From assembly GCA_030272155.1 (NCBI GenBank), contig CP126197.1, positions 6,006,001 to 6,070,000 of the forward strand: a DNA stretch of 64,000 nt, written 5' to 3'. The notes under the pieces were generated by a model. It was not told the origin of the DNA. It did not search any database and was given only the letters and a program-made list of their open reading frames with translations. This DNA is from Tetradesmus obliquus. Lineage: Eukaryota > Chlorophyta > Chlorophyceae > Sphaeropleales > Scenedesmaceae. The translations under genes were made by a program, and so were the position numbers. How positions within the stretch are numbered: position 1 is the first letter of the stretch; every line of letters starts with the position of its first letter. Below are positions 46,749 through 58,847 of this stretch, in pieces.

Positions 46749-48410
46749 ATGAGCTTCCTCTCAAACCTGCTAAAGGGCGTGAAGAAGCCATGGGAGGTAC
46801 GCATTCGCTGCCGGGGACGTGCCTGAGGGCGCTGCAGCGCTCCACAGTCCATGCCAGGGCCAGATCTTGTGCCCTGTGCTGCTTGCGTGCAGCATGATGG
46901 TAGGGCAGGATGCCTGCAGCTGCTGTTGTGTGTGGCGCCTTGCCATTGCCTGTGTTTGTCTAGGCATACTACTGAAAGCCCATGCATGGGGATGCGGGTG
47001 CTGTGGCTGCTGCACCTGCTGCAGATCACCGGCATCGCCTCCACTGCTGACTATCTGGACTACCTGCCAGGCGCTGACGAGTTCAGGAAGCACGCCCCAG
47101 GGTACGCCGCATGGCAGCTGCTGCAGCAAGCAGCAATCAGCAAGCAGCAGCATGGTGCTGAGGTTTCCCAGCACTGCCGGCCAGCCTAGCAGCTACCCGC
47201 CCAGCTTGCGCAGCGTTGGCATGTATCTTGGCGCGTCATGGCATGCAGCAGGCTCCGTAGTAGCCTGCGCCAGGGCCAGATGCTCGCTGCATGTGTGCCT
47301 GCATGCCTTGCAGCAGGGCACCCTGGCGCATCCAACAACAATCTGGCAGCAGCGCCTACCATGTGGCAGGCATCAGCATTCAGCAACACGAGACGCAGGC
47401 AAGCTGCTAGCCGGTGGTGGTTACAGGTGCTCTATCCTGTGCTGCTGCTGCTGCTGCTGCTGCTGCAGGTCGCAGCCCATCAAGGCAGTCATCCCTCACG
47501 ATGTGCCGCAGCTGGTGTTCAACACACGCTACTACGGTGCGGCACGGCGCTGTGTTGGAAGCCAACAGGAGCAGCAGCAGCTGCAGTGCTCTCAGCATCA
47601 CTTGTGCTGCTCGAAAGGCCTGGCACCACCAGCAGCTGCTGCAGCTGCCTGTTTGCATGTTGCTGTTGGTGGTGTCTCTGTTCTGGCACACGTTCAAGTT
47701 CAACCTTGTGAGGTTTAATAACTGCAATTGCAGCGGCCAGCAGGTGCCTGCCGCATGGACGCATGGACGCATGGCAGCTCAGTCGTGCATGTGCTGCGCT
47801 GCCTTGCTGCTGCATGCTGTGCATGTGCTGCGCTGCCTTGCTGCTGCAGGGCGTGACTACCGCCGCCACAACAAGTACGCGGCGCGCAAGGTGGACCGCT
47901 CGCCCCTGGACTTCAGCCAGGTGCGGCCCCTGGCGGGCGCGTGTGTGTACGGGCAAGGGGCATGGGTGCACGTGACTTGCAGCACACAGCCACAGCAAAA
48001 GGAGGGCGCTCAGGCGTATGGGTGGAGAGTGCAATGATGGTGTGACCAGGCGCTGTTGGGTTCATCGGGTTTGCTGCTGTTGGACTTACGTCAGGCGCGC
48101 GAAAATCGACTGCAGCCTTGCTTATGTCCTGCATCTGGCATGCTTGCAGTACACCATGTCACAATCTGCTGCTGCACAGCAACCCACTCCGCGCGCGCAG
48201 CAACTGTGCTTCCACGACCATGCACGCTTGCCTATCTGCGGCAGTGTCTTACTAGCCCAGTGAGCCATCTCCAAACATATGTGGCTGCCTGTTGCTCTCT
48301 GCCATGTGGCTCCGGCTGCCTGTGCGCAGCTGATGTCGTCCATGCCACTCAAGCCGGAGGACGTCACGTATGCGCCACGCACGAGCTTGGTCAATGACCG
48401 CGGCGTGTGA
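46749..48410 (+). CDS. 114-residue conserved protein, possible mitochondrial complex I accessory subunit
   Basis: Five in-phase exons: 46749-46796, 47025-47101, 47469-47536, 47850-47920, 48330-48410 (TGA). The start ATG sits in GCCACCATGA and begins MSFLSNLLKGVKKPWE. Later segments include ITGIASTADYLDYLPGADE, PQLVFNTRYYGRDYRRHNKY and a C-terminus MSSMPLKPEDVTYAPRTS. The pattern (short basic amphipathic start, ITG, FRKHAP, YYGRDYRR) reminds me of small plant NADH dehydrogenase accessory proteins of the B14.5a/NDUFA7 type, but I cannot confirm this by alignment. It has no membrane helix, and no other neighbour hints at its role. The gene model is firm; the function is a guess. Confidence 0.72.
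47785..47848 (+). repeat. Duplicated 3' splice-site tract
   Basis: Thirty identical bases at 47785-47814 and 47819-47848, four bases apart. The second copy ends in CAG and is the acceptor of exon 4 of the 114-residue protein gene; the first ends in CAT. Confidence 0.95.
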
Positions 48411-49642
48411 GCAGGCAGCAGTTGCGGCAGCTTGCTGCGACGTTTCGTTAGCATGTTGCCTGGCAGCTGGGCAGAGCCGAGGCTGCAGGGAGCTACCGGG
48501 ATAGGGGCCTATCCAGCAACAGCTGGCAGGGTGGCATGGTCCTAGAGGGGTGCACCTGTGCAGCTGCAGCAGGGTGAGCAAGGCTGGCAGTTGCAGCAGG
48601 CTGCTTTGCTGCCCAGCCCGAACTGCAGTGCAGGCACGGTGCAAGGGCCTGCTAGGGGCAGCTGGCTGTGCCAGAATTGAAGAATGTGTGGTGTTGATGG
48701 TGGCATTGCCACATGTTACTATTTAGCAAAAGCATCGACAGTCAGCAGGTAGTACGACTGCGCAGCTCAGCGCTGCGCGTATACGTATGGAGTAAGCAGT
48801 GCTGCAAAAGCACTTGAGGTAGCTTGAGAGTAATTGTGTGATTCTTGTGAAGCGGCCTGCTGGCAGCTGCCAGGGCTACTAGCCTGCCTAGTAGGCATTT
48901 GCAAGATCTTGCTCCAGAGCGCTCGAGAGCACACATGCTGCGCAGTCTGCTCTCTGCGGCTCGTAGTAAACCACACTATCACAGGGTTCAGGCGGTCTCT
49001 GGCGATGCCACACGTTTGCTTTGCTGTCAGCCGACGGTCAGCCACTCCACCGTCAAGCGGCGGATGCTTGCCCGGCAGTGCAGTGCAATGGGCAATAGGC
49101 TATTGCTGCCCAACCAAGCGGACTCTCACTGAGGAACCCTCGGGCACAAAAACACGTGGCCTCTGTTTGTTACAGCCGAGACGGCTTCCCAACCACACCA
49201 GCTGTGTGTGCAAAGCGCACAGCCGCCTTGCGGCGGCCGCGCAACCTTTCATGAACGATATGAGCGTGGTAGACAGCCAGACGTCGCAGTAAACATCAGC
49301 ACAAAAACTTTAATCAGCAAAAGCACAGCAAAAGGTAGTTGTGAGCTCCCAAAGAACCAGTCAGTGGCGGCGGCGCAGCGCAGCCGGCTGTCACGCCAGC
49401 GCACGCAGCACCGCCGCGCTCATCCCGGCCGGCCTTGGTGAGTTCGCGAGGAGGATTGCAGGCCGCCCTGCCTCACCACACACAAGTCCACGCAGCCAAC
49501 CACAGCATGCGCAGATCCCCAGCAGCCTCAGCAGGCTGCAGCCGCCTCTGCTGCAGCAGCGCCGCGGCCAAGCAGCGCTGCCGTTGAGCCAGCAGGGTGG
49601 CAGCAGTCGCCTGGGTGCTGGAGCCAGCAGCCCGTGGCGTGC
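48411..49642. other. Convergent intergenic region, no supported gene
   Basis: 3' ends of the 114-residue protein gene and RPL10A. An imperfect hairpin (GGGCAATAG / CTATTGCTGCCC) lies near 49088-49112. No further gene supported. Confidence 0.6.
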
Positions 49643-52591
49643 TTAGTACAGCCTGAAGGGCTTGCCCATGGAGGACTTGATGTACAGGCACTTCACGTTC
49701 TGCAGGCAGGCAGGGCAGCACAGCAACATGGCAGCAGCAGCAGTGGCAGCGTCAGCAAGAGACAAAGCTACATCGCTTGGTTGGTGACCTCGAACACATT
49801 TGCGCATGCTGCAAGAACCTGTCATCAGAGCCCAGTACAGCTGCCACTTGACTCCATCTGTAATGCCACTCTGTGTCCCACTCCACTGCTGATCCACTCT
49901 GTGTCCCACTCCATCTGTAATGCCACTCTGTGTCCCACTCCACTGCTGATCCACTGCACACCCTTCCTGTGACACCCTTCCTACGCACTGCCTGACAGGC
50001 ATCCTTGAACAAGATACACACCAATGTCTCAACTGCAGCCATGTAACTGTCCTCCAAGCTGTGCTACTGTACTGACAACACTGCTGCTGAAATTCTACGG
50101 CCATCTATCCTGGAGGATGGATGGCTGTGGTACTTGAGCAGCAGTAGTGTTGTCGGTAAAGCAGTACAGCTAGGAGTGGTAGCTACAGTTCTGACACTGC
50201 CCACATTACTGCTACTGCGCTTGCATCATGTGCAAGGCTGCACAAATGCATAGCCGCTTGAATCAAACTTGTCTGCTGCTTGCTGCCATAGTCTCAGCCA
50301 ACACGATCACAACAATCTGACCCGCCTCCCAGTGGCAGGCTGAAGTCACCGTACATGCCACACGACAGTGGCGACATGCACGCCAAAAACACAGCTGCAC
50401 ACCATTGCCAGCACTGATGTGGCCTCCACATGTCACATGACCGCAGTCCCACCCTCACCTGGCAGAACTACATGCGACAACAGATTTCTGCACGCCTCAC
50501 ACAGCGTGGCGCAGCTGGGTACAACAGGTAAGAGCTACAGCACACCAGCGACAACAGTGCAGCGCACAAAGCCAAAGCGCACAGACTGCCAGCAGCCCCT
50601 GATGTCAACCGCAACCGCAACGAGCCAAACACCGCCCCGCCGCCCCCCCCCCCCCCCCGCGCCCGCCTGCGCCGCACCTGCCAGTTCTTCTTGAGCAGGG
50701 ACACCAGGAAATTGATGGCGTACATGATGTTGGTGCGGATCTGGCCCTCCTCCATGTCGATGTTGGCCACAGCCACGCCCATGCACAGCACCTTCTTCAG
50801 CTGGAACTTGATGCTGGCCTTGGTCTCGTTCACCTGGCCGGTTTGGCAGGGGTGGTGGTGGTCGGGCAGAGCAATCACCAGAGCACACGCTGGGAGGATA
50901 TAGGGTAAGCAGAAAGGCACAGCAGACCAGGAGCAGCTGCCACAGGTTTGGCTGACTGTACACAGCACACTCATCAACCGCAACGCCAGCCCTGCCACTT
51001 CATTTCACTCACCATGTCCTCCACGGTCTTGCCGCCGGAGATGGGGCTGGGGAACTTGCCTGCCTTGTTCAGGCCGGGGCCCAACAGACGCGGGATCTGC
51101 TTGATGACCGCCTCAGAGGCCAGGAAGGCGTGGTAGCTCTTGGCTGCAGTGGGTGGTGGTGAGGTGGTGGGGTGGTGGCGGGGCGGTAAGGTAAGAGACA
51201 GGCAAACAAGGCAGAGTGTCAGTTGTGCAGAGTGGAGGCACAGCGTTGCAGAAGCAATACGCTTTTGGTGGTGGCGTCATGCGTGGACAGCAAGCGAAGC
51301 ACAGTGATTCATTGAGGCAAACCAGCACGTCCAGCATGCGTGCTGACTAGCTGAGCGGCAGCTGGTTCTGCCACACTGCTGCTGCTGTCATGGCTGGCGC
51401 TCCACATGACAGCTGCTGCACCGAAGCACTGCTGCCACACACAGCCACCAGCCCAGCACCATACTACTACTGCTGCTGATGCCGGGCTGCTGCTGCCACG
51501 GCACCACAGCCAGCTGCAGCAGCTGCCCTGCAGCTGCCGCCAACCCTCAGCTGCTCGCAAACTCAGTTGCACAGCAACTGCCACTGCTGCTCGAGCTGCA
51601 CCCTGCACAGCTGCAGCGCCAGTGCTGCCCAGCAGCTGCCACCGCCGCCACTCTCAGCTCGCCCCCTCAGCCCAGCTGCTGCTGCTGCACATCTGCGCTG
51701 CCCTGCTGGGCCTTCAAACCAACCCTCCCGCCCCTCCGCCTCCGCCACCCCCCTCACCCAGCTTCTTGACCAGCTTCTTGTTCTTGTTGAGCTTCTTGAG
51801 GTCCTCCACGCTGCGCGCGTCCACGCCGATGGCCTGCGCCTGCTCGCAGTGCTTCACGTCGCCCAGCACGCACACCTTCATGGCGGGGCGCGGGATGTAG
51901 GGCAGCTTCACGCTGCCGCTGAAGCGCTTGTCCTTCTGCGGGTCATAGTTCTTCAGGCCGATCTGCAGCTCGATGGTCTCACGGAACTTGCGCGGTTTGG
52001 CCTTGGCACCCTCCAGGATGCCTGCGGTGATGATGCGGTGGCAGGGTGGGTGGGTGGGTGGGGCAGAGGCAGGGTTGGGTACGCGCCACACATCACACAT
52101 TCAACAGCATGCGCATGGCAGGTGTGCACGGCAGCTGCTGCAACATGGGTGGTAGCACAAGTGCTCGGAGAATGGTTGTCTCAGGCGTGGGAGTGGTAAG
52201 CAGACACTGCTGCTGCTGTTGCTGCTGCTGCTGCATCCTGCACTGCTCTTGCTGAATCCCTGCCACTCCAAAAATTCCAGCCAACAAAAGCTTGTCCACG
52301 GCAACGTCGCTCCACCTGCTGTTCAACTGCTGCCATTGCTGCTGCTGCTGCTGGTGGTGATAGCACTGCTGCAGCAGCTGCTGCTGCTCTGCTGCCCATG
52401 GCCAGCAAGGGCTGTGCATCGTGCTACAGGTAAATCTGCATCGTCTAGACTGCTCCCGCTGCCTGAGCCATGCCCTGCCGCCTAAAAGCTTCCAAGGCCG
52501 TCGCAGCAGCAGTGACCTCCTGCCATGTGGCGGGCTGCACGAACTCACCCGCAATCCCCTCCTTAAGAACGTCGCTCGAAACCTTAGACAT
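49643..52591 (-). CDS. RPL10A: 60S ribosomal protein uL1 (RPL10A)
   Basis: Large-subunit protein forming the L1 stalk near the tRNA exit site. Five exons, reading down: 52549-52591 (ATG), 51758-52021, 51013-51143, 50678-50833, 49643-49699 (TAA), giving 216 residues, the normal length for the family. Seen: [76 protein letters not shown] and the conserved end [13 protein letters not shown]. All splice phases agree. Divergent from RPL5, with 2.5 kb between start codons. A possible poly(A) signal (TGTAA in sense) lies at 49170-49174. Confidence 0.97.
49854..49955. repeat. 57-bp tandem repeat in RPL10A intron 4
   Basis: Units begin CCATCTGTAATGCCACTCTG at 49854 and 49911; the second copy is truncated at about 49955. 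Each contains the sub-repeat CTCTGTGTCCCACTCC. Confidence 0.93.
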
Positions 52592-55112
52592 GCTTGCTGA
52601 TTTGCTGTTGTGCCTGCAAGGTAAAAAACGGGAACAGGCTTCAGAACGAGCGCACTGCCAGGCTGCTGCTCAACGAGCTGGGCTGAAACCTGCACGCACC
52701 CTTTACTGTCTGGCAAACATTGAAAGAGGGAGAGGCAGGGCCTTGCTCCGCGACAAGTACAGCAGCAACATGTGCAGTCAAAACCGCGAGGGTCTTGAGC
52801 CGTCAAAATGAACGAGCCTGCACGTATGCACACGGTTTGTTGTCAGCAGACCAGATCATGTTTCCATGTAGTTGTGTGCTTGACTGGGGCTTTTGGTCGC
52901 CGCGCTGACTGAGGAGCCTGTTCAGCAGCAGCACCACTTCAGTGCTGATGTTGGTGTTCACATCAACAGCTCAAGCTGCCCTGTCTCAATTTCTTAGGTC
53001 TCCTCACGCTATTTCAGGCTCATACTGGAGACATTTTAGATACATTGACGCCTGTGCAAGCATCCACCTTGTGGCAGAGGGTACTTGTTCCCTAGCAAGG
53101 CAGGCATGACTACGCCTGATTGCAGTGATCAGTTCCACTTGCTGTCAGGACTGTGCTGATAAGCAGTGGTGCATGGGCCTGGCCAAGTCAGCTAAGTAAG
53201 TGTGGAAGGGATATGTGCGTGCTTACTCTGAGTTGCGTATCCCAAGTGGCTGCGCTGCAATGCACATCCCGGATGCCCGCACATTGCACGCTTCGTGGAC
53301 AACCAGCCGGGCTCTTTGCTTGCACATCGGGCCTGACACCTTGAGATTGTCACAGCAGTCAGCATGTGGATGGCATCTCCTTGCTCAGCCGCATGTCGAG
53401 CAATTGCTGTAGTGTTCCGCTGTGCTCTTTGGATGGTCTCTCTTGCACTATCTTGACAGACAGTGTTTGAACTTCCTTTGGACTGTGGAGCATCTGCCAT
53501 CCTGGCACATACACCACATGCAACCGTGCTGCTGTGCAACGTGGGTGCTGTTGGCCTCCCCTGCTGTTGCACCATGCATGCCCGAGTCCTGCTGCGCCGT
53601 TGGCGCGTGGATGCACTGCCAGTGCAGCAAATTTTGCACACATCACCAGAATACCAGCCAGGCAAGGGTAAGAAAGAGCTCAATCTGTTGTCAGAGACTG
53701 CCACGTTACTCACTGCCACTTTGGAGCTTTCAGCAGCTCCGTCACAAGGGCATGCGCTGCTGGCGAGCTGCGGCACATGCAGTGTGACTTCGTGGTGGCG
53801 GTGGTAGCCAAATTGTGCTTGGTGCGCTTGCAGTTGCCTGCGATCCCATGCTGTGCATATGCATGCCATGTGCTTGTCGCCGAGGGCTCACAAATTCTTT
53901 CCACAGACCAGTGTGCATCATTCGCCAGCCAGGCCACTTCCTCCACCAGCAGCAGCTGCCTGCATGGCGCCCCAGCTCCTGCAGGGGCTGCTGCAGCAAC
54001 GCCTCAGCACAGCATCCAACGCCTGGCCAGGCATGAGCACGCAGTGATGCCCAGAACAGCCAGCGTCCTCTGGATCCTGGCTTTGTCTAAAGTTCGTCAT
54101 TTTACAGCCTGTCCTGTGCTGAGTGCCTGCCGTAAGGTGCACAGTGGCGCGCCTGTCCTGCCAGCGATCCATGTGCACAAGGATCACTCGCGCACCTCCA
54201 ATAGTTCGTTGGCAGTTTGTTGCGCAGGACACTGGAAGAACTGCCATGCACAGAGCAATGACTGTTCTGCCAGTGCTTGCCAACTTGGCAACTTGAAGTT
54301 GGGAGTGCATGCGACACCCCTGCGCTTGCTGCCTTTGGTGTATCAGGCCGGCCAGCCTGGGCCTGCAGTGCCAATGGCACGGCGCACACGTATGCTCATC
54401 AAGCATGCACAAAAGGTGCACACTTTTTCAAATGCACAAGGAGACCGCCCCGTTGCAAGACACTGTGAACACCCACGCCAACCATACTGCAGAACGTGTA
54501 ACTTGAGCCACAAAGCAAAACCAGAATTGTTCCTGGTTTGATTTCAACGTGCACGCATGGATTTTGACACATGCCATGCTCAGCAAGGCTTGCTACTAGC
54601 AAGAATACTTGCAGCAGACCTGGTTGCGCCGCACCGGCCCGGGGTGCAACTTTTGAGATACAAACGCTGCAGAGTGCTGGGGTTGGGGGCCAAGCTGGGG
54701 CGCAATATCCTGCGTATAGGTTTGAATGCCCACAATATCATGCATCAGAGCTTCCTCTTTGGATATGTGTTGAGGCCTAGGGAAGTGCAGGCCTGCCCTC
54801 AGGACTTTCTGTCAATCATTTCAGTTACGGACTTAGATCAGCCTCAGAAGCGGCGCAAAAAACTCCAAATATACTCTGATACTAAACAGAAGAGGAGTTC
54901 GACTCTTGCGACGGCCGCAATTCAAGCACTCTCGTGTTATTTGCCCTCGCCTGTACCTCGACAGACCGCGACATGCTACTTGTGGGTCGATCCCTCACAC
55001 GATCCTTCCTTTTCAGCCCTGGTGCAACACGCATTCAGAGGCCAGAACACAGCAAAGCCGCCAAAGGCAGGTGGCTGGTGAATCTACTGCGTGTTGCCTG
55101 TAGTCAGTAAAG
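52592..55112. other. 2.5-kb spacer between divergent ribosomal protein genes
   Basis: Upstream regions of RPL10A and RPL5. Contains three overlapping long open stretches on opposite strands at about 53192-54541 and an ATG-initiated 174-codon frame at 54557-55081 that ends 31 bp before the RPL5 start. None shows recognisable domains, splice logic or family motifs, so none is called a gene. Confidence 0.5.
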
Positions 55113-58100
55113 ATGGGATACGTCAAGGTTGTGAAGAGTAGCAGCTACTACTCTCGCTACCAGGTGAGCTGCGCACACCTGGGTGCCTGAGGCTGCTTCA
55201 CTGTGCCTGCCGCCCTGTTCTGCGGTGTGCCACTGTGGGCAGCAAGCTGACGGCGTGTTTGTGTTGCGACCACAGGTCAAGTTCAGGAGGAGGCGTCAGG
55301 TGGGCAGCGGGCTGGTGCATGCAGGCTAAAACGCAGCTGAACAGTCGATGCTCGGCCTGCTCGAGCCTCAGTGGCAGCTCAGGGCCAGCAGCATGAGCCT
55401 GCAGCCGTCGATCAATGAAATCAGTATCTCGAGGATGCAATGGCAACGTTGGGCGCCAGGCAGCAGCAGCTATGCGGCAGCAGCACATGCAGCAGCAGTC
55501 GAGGCGACTGCTGCTGTCATTGCAAGCTTGGTGGCCGGCTGCTGCAGCTGCAGTGGTTGGAATTCCTTGTCAAGGAGGGGCTTGAGGACTGAGGAGCAAC
55601 AGCATGCGATCTGAGTACAACAGCGCAGCGGCAGCAGCAGCAGCAGCAGCAGCAGCAATGGCGCACTTCTGGACACAGCCACAGCTCCCTTTGGCACTGT
55701 GACTACAGCTCCTGTGCCAATCAGCACAGCAGTCAAGCAGTAGAGCTGTGAAACAGCAGCAACAACTGCTGTACATACTGCAGCTGAACCTGCTCCTTTT
55801 GTGCCTCCGTGTGCCTGCCTTCGCTCCCTGTGCTGCTGCTGCTGCTGCCCCCAGGGCAAGACCGACTACCGTGCCCGCCTCAGGCTGACCACCCAGGACA
55901 AGAACAAGTACAACACCCACAAGTACCGCCTGGTGGTGCGCTTCTCCAACAAGGACATCACCTGCCAGGTGGTGTACGCAGCCATCGCCGGAGATGTGGT
56001 GGTGGCAGCAGCCTACGCGCACGAGCTGCCCAAGTTCGGCCTCAAGGTGCGGGGTGGGGAGCAGGCAGGGAGGGGCAGGGAGAAGGGCGCAGGCAGCAGC
56101 AGGCACGGCTGTTGACGCGCAGATGCTGATGCTGGCAGCAGCATCAGCAGCCAGTGGGGGCTGGACAGCAGCAGCATTACCAGCAGCAGGGCGACCGGCT
56201 TGCAGTAGCAGGGAGGTGGCGGGCGAATACACAGCAGCTGAGCTGCGTCATGGCAAGAGGCTGCAACAACACGCTGGCTTGCAGCTGCAAGTGAACAGGT
56301 GGCAGTGAACAGTAGCTTGCAGGCACTGCTGCTGCTCCCCCTTGGCCAGCAGCAGGCGAAGCACACGCAGCAGGCACAGCAGCAGCTGCGAAGGAGCTGT
56401 GCTGGCGGCAGTGCTGCGCACTTGCGGCTGAAGCAGGCGCGCAGTAGCGCATGGCAGCTGTTCAGACAGCAACAGCTCAGCACCTGCGCAGCAGCAGCCG
56501 CCAGGCAGCGCAGCAGCAGCCTGGGTGCTGCAGCCGACGCGCACCTGCAGGCGGAGCAGCCATTGGTTCAGTGGCAGCCAGTGCTGTTGCGCTGGCCTTG
56601 CCGCTCAGCCCGTGCAGTGCGCCGCTGGTTGAAGGCAGCTGCTGCTCGCACATAGGCCGGCAGCGACCTTGTTGTGAGCATGGGCATGAACCCTTGCTGG
56701 CAACTGATGCAGCAGCAGCAGCAACAGCAGCGGCAGAGACACGTTGCCGGAGCAGCTGCTGCATGAGGCGGGGTGCAGCAGGGGCACGAGAAGCCTCAGT
56801 CAGCAGCGCAATGCAGCATGCCAGCTGTGAACACGCAGCGAGCTGTGCCAGTAGTGTTCAGCCATGTGCTGCACATGCACCATTGCACCAGCAGCACCAT
56901 GCCAGATGTGCAGCAACTCCTGTGCTGAGCATGTAATCTGGCCTTGCATGCTCCTTCTGTGGCTGTACAGCAGTTGCCTGTAGATGGTGGTACAGCAGCC
57001 AGCACCAACAGCAGCAGTGAGGCCAGCTTGCGGCTGCCTGATTAGTCGGTTGTAGTGCATCAGGCAGTAAAGCAAGCTGCTGCGTCGCCACAGTTGTCTG
57101 GTGCCTGCCATTGCCCACACCATTGTGCACGTCAGCGATGAGTCAAAGTTTACATGTTGCTGCCTCTCCAGCCGCCGCACACCCCACGTCACTCTGCTCT
57201 CATCAACCCATCCGCGCCTCTCTGCAATTCTATCCTTCCCGTTGCCGCAGGTTGGCCTGAACAACTACTCTGCCGCGTACGCCACGGGCCTGCTGCTGGC
57301 GCGCCGCGTGCTGACCAAGTACGGCCTGGCCGACACCTACAAGGGCTGCGAGGAGCCCGATGGCGAGGACTTCAACGTGGAGGCGGCCGAGGAGGGCCCG
57401 CGGCCCTTCTACTGCCTGCTGGACGCGGGCCTCAAGCGCACCAGCACCGGCAGCAAGACCTTCGGCGCGCTGAAGGTGCGGCACGCTGGGGGAGGGGGCA
57501 TGCTGCAGCAGTAGTAGCTTGGGAGGTGGCTGCAGGCGGCCTGTCAAGGCTGAGGCGGTTCGGGTGTCTGCAGCTGTTGCCTGCACCCAGCGTGCTGGCC
57601 TGCGTGCTTGTGCTGGCAGTGTTGTTCAGGCCTTGCTGTGCACATGTCTGCCAGCATGCAGTGTCGGTTGCAGCAGTTGGCGCCACATGTGTTCCTGCTG
57701 GCATGGCCCATCATACACATTGTCACGTCGCCAGCAGCTCCCCATCTTTCAACATCATTTGCAACAGTAGGGTAAACAATTGCATTAGTTGTCACGTTCA
57801 AGCTGCTTCGTAGCTGTATGCTCACTTCTGTTGCTTCCCCCCCCTCCCCCCCACCAGGGTGCGCTGGACGGCGGCCTGGACATCCCCCACAACGAAAAGC
57901 GCCTGGTGGGCTGGACCAAGGAGGAGGGCCTGGAGGCTGAGGTGCTCAAGAAGTACATCTACGGCGGCCACGTGGCGGAGTACATGGAGGAGATGGAGGA
58001 GGAGGACCCCGAGAAGTACAACAGGTGAGGGGGGGGGGGGGGGGGGCTGACACAGGGCAATGCTGAGTATGCACTGTCAGTGCCGTGCGCTGCAGCTCGA

Positions 58101-58847
58101 GCTTGCTCTTTGCAACTGCATCGGCGTCTTTCAGTCAGTGCAGCATGTGCATGTGTCAGCTGCGCTGTGCTTTCAGCACCTGATGGCTAGCAGCTGAATG
58201 TGCTTGGCCTGCCTGTTGCTGCTGCTTCCCCTGCTGCTGCTGCTGCTGCCAGGCACTTTGCCGCGTACATCGAGGAGGACCTGGGCGCTGACGACCTGGA
58301 GGAGCTGTACCAGAAGGTGGGCGGTGGGGGCAGGCAGAGGCTTTATCCAGGGGCATGCCAGCTGGGCAGCAGGTCTCATGCGGCATGTGGTGATACGGGC
58401 TTGTGGGAGAGGCCAGCTGCAGCTCGGCCACTGTTGTTGAAGCTCATCAGCGCAGCACTGTGACTGCTGTGCGCTGGTTGTGCTGCAACCGTCGCTAGTG
58501 GTGCTAGGGTTTGTTTGACAACCTTGTGTTCCCATATCAGGTGCGTCTGACCACGTGCCGCACTAAATTTTGCGGCAGTCTGTCTTCTTCCCTTCATGCT
58601 GTATCCCGGCCCCTTCGCTGCTGTATGACTGTGTCCCTCACCATGTTGCTGCTTCTGCTGCTGCTGTGTGTGTGTCCCGCCCCCTCAGGTGCACGAGGCC
58701 ATCCGCGCCAACCCCGTGACGGAGAAGAAGGCGCGCTCCAAGCCCGCCGACGCCAAGCGCTGGCAGCCGGCCAAGCTGACCTACGAGGAGCGCAAGGAGC
58801 GCCTCAAGGCCAAGCTCAACACGCTCATGGAGGCAGACGACGAGTAG
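55113..58847 (+). CDS. RPL5: 60S ribosomal protein uL18 (RPL5)
   Basis: Binds 5S rRNA and carries it into the large subunit. Seven exons: 55113-55163 (ATG), 55276-55299, 55855-56046, 57251-57475, 57858-58024, 58253-58316, 58689-58847 (TAG), giving 293 residues, close to the usual 297. Seen: [88 protein letters not shown] and a charged C-terminal tail. Exon 2 is only 24 nt. The exon 5 donor runs straight into an 18-base G tract. A possible TGTAA poly(A) signal lies at 59447-59451. Confidence 0.97.
58029..58046 (+). repeat. G18 run at the RPL5 exon 5 donor
   Basis: The donor GTGAG at 58025 continues into a run of G. Second case of a G tract fused to a 5' splice site in this window. Confidence 0.9.

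Noticed and set aside
46819..47718. 299-codon plus-strand frame
   Set aside because: It runs through introns of the 114-residue protein gene, in a different frame from its exons, and is CTG-rich low complexity.
53192..54541. Possible transposon or gene in the RPL10A-RPL5 spacer
   Set aside because: Open frames on both strands overlap each other, and no transposase, reverse transcriptase, Helitron or terminal repeat could be recognised.
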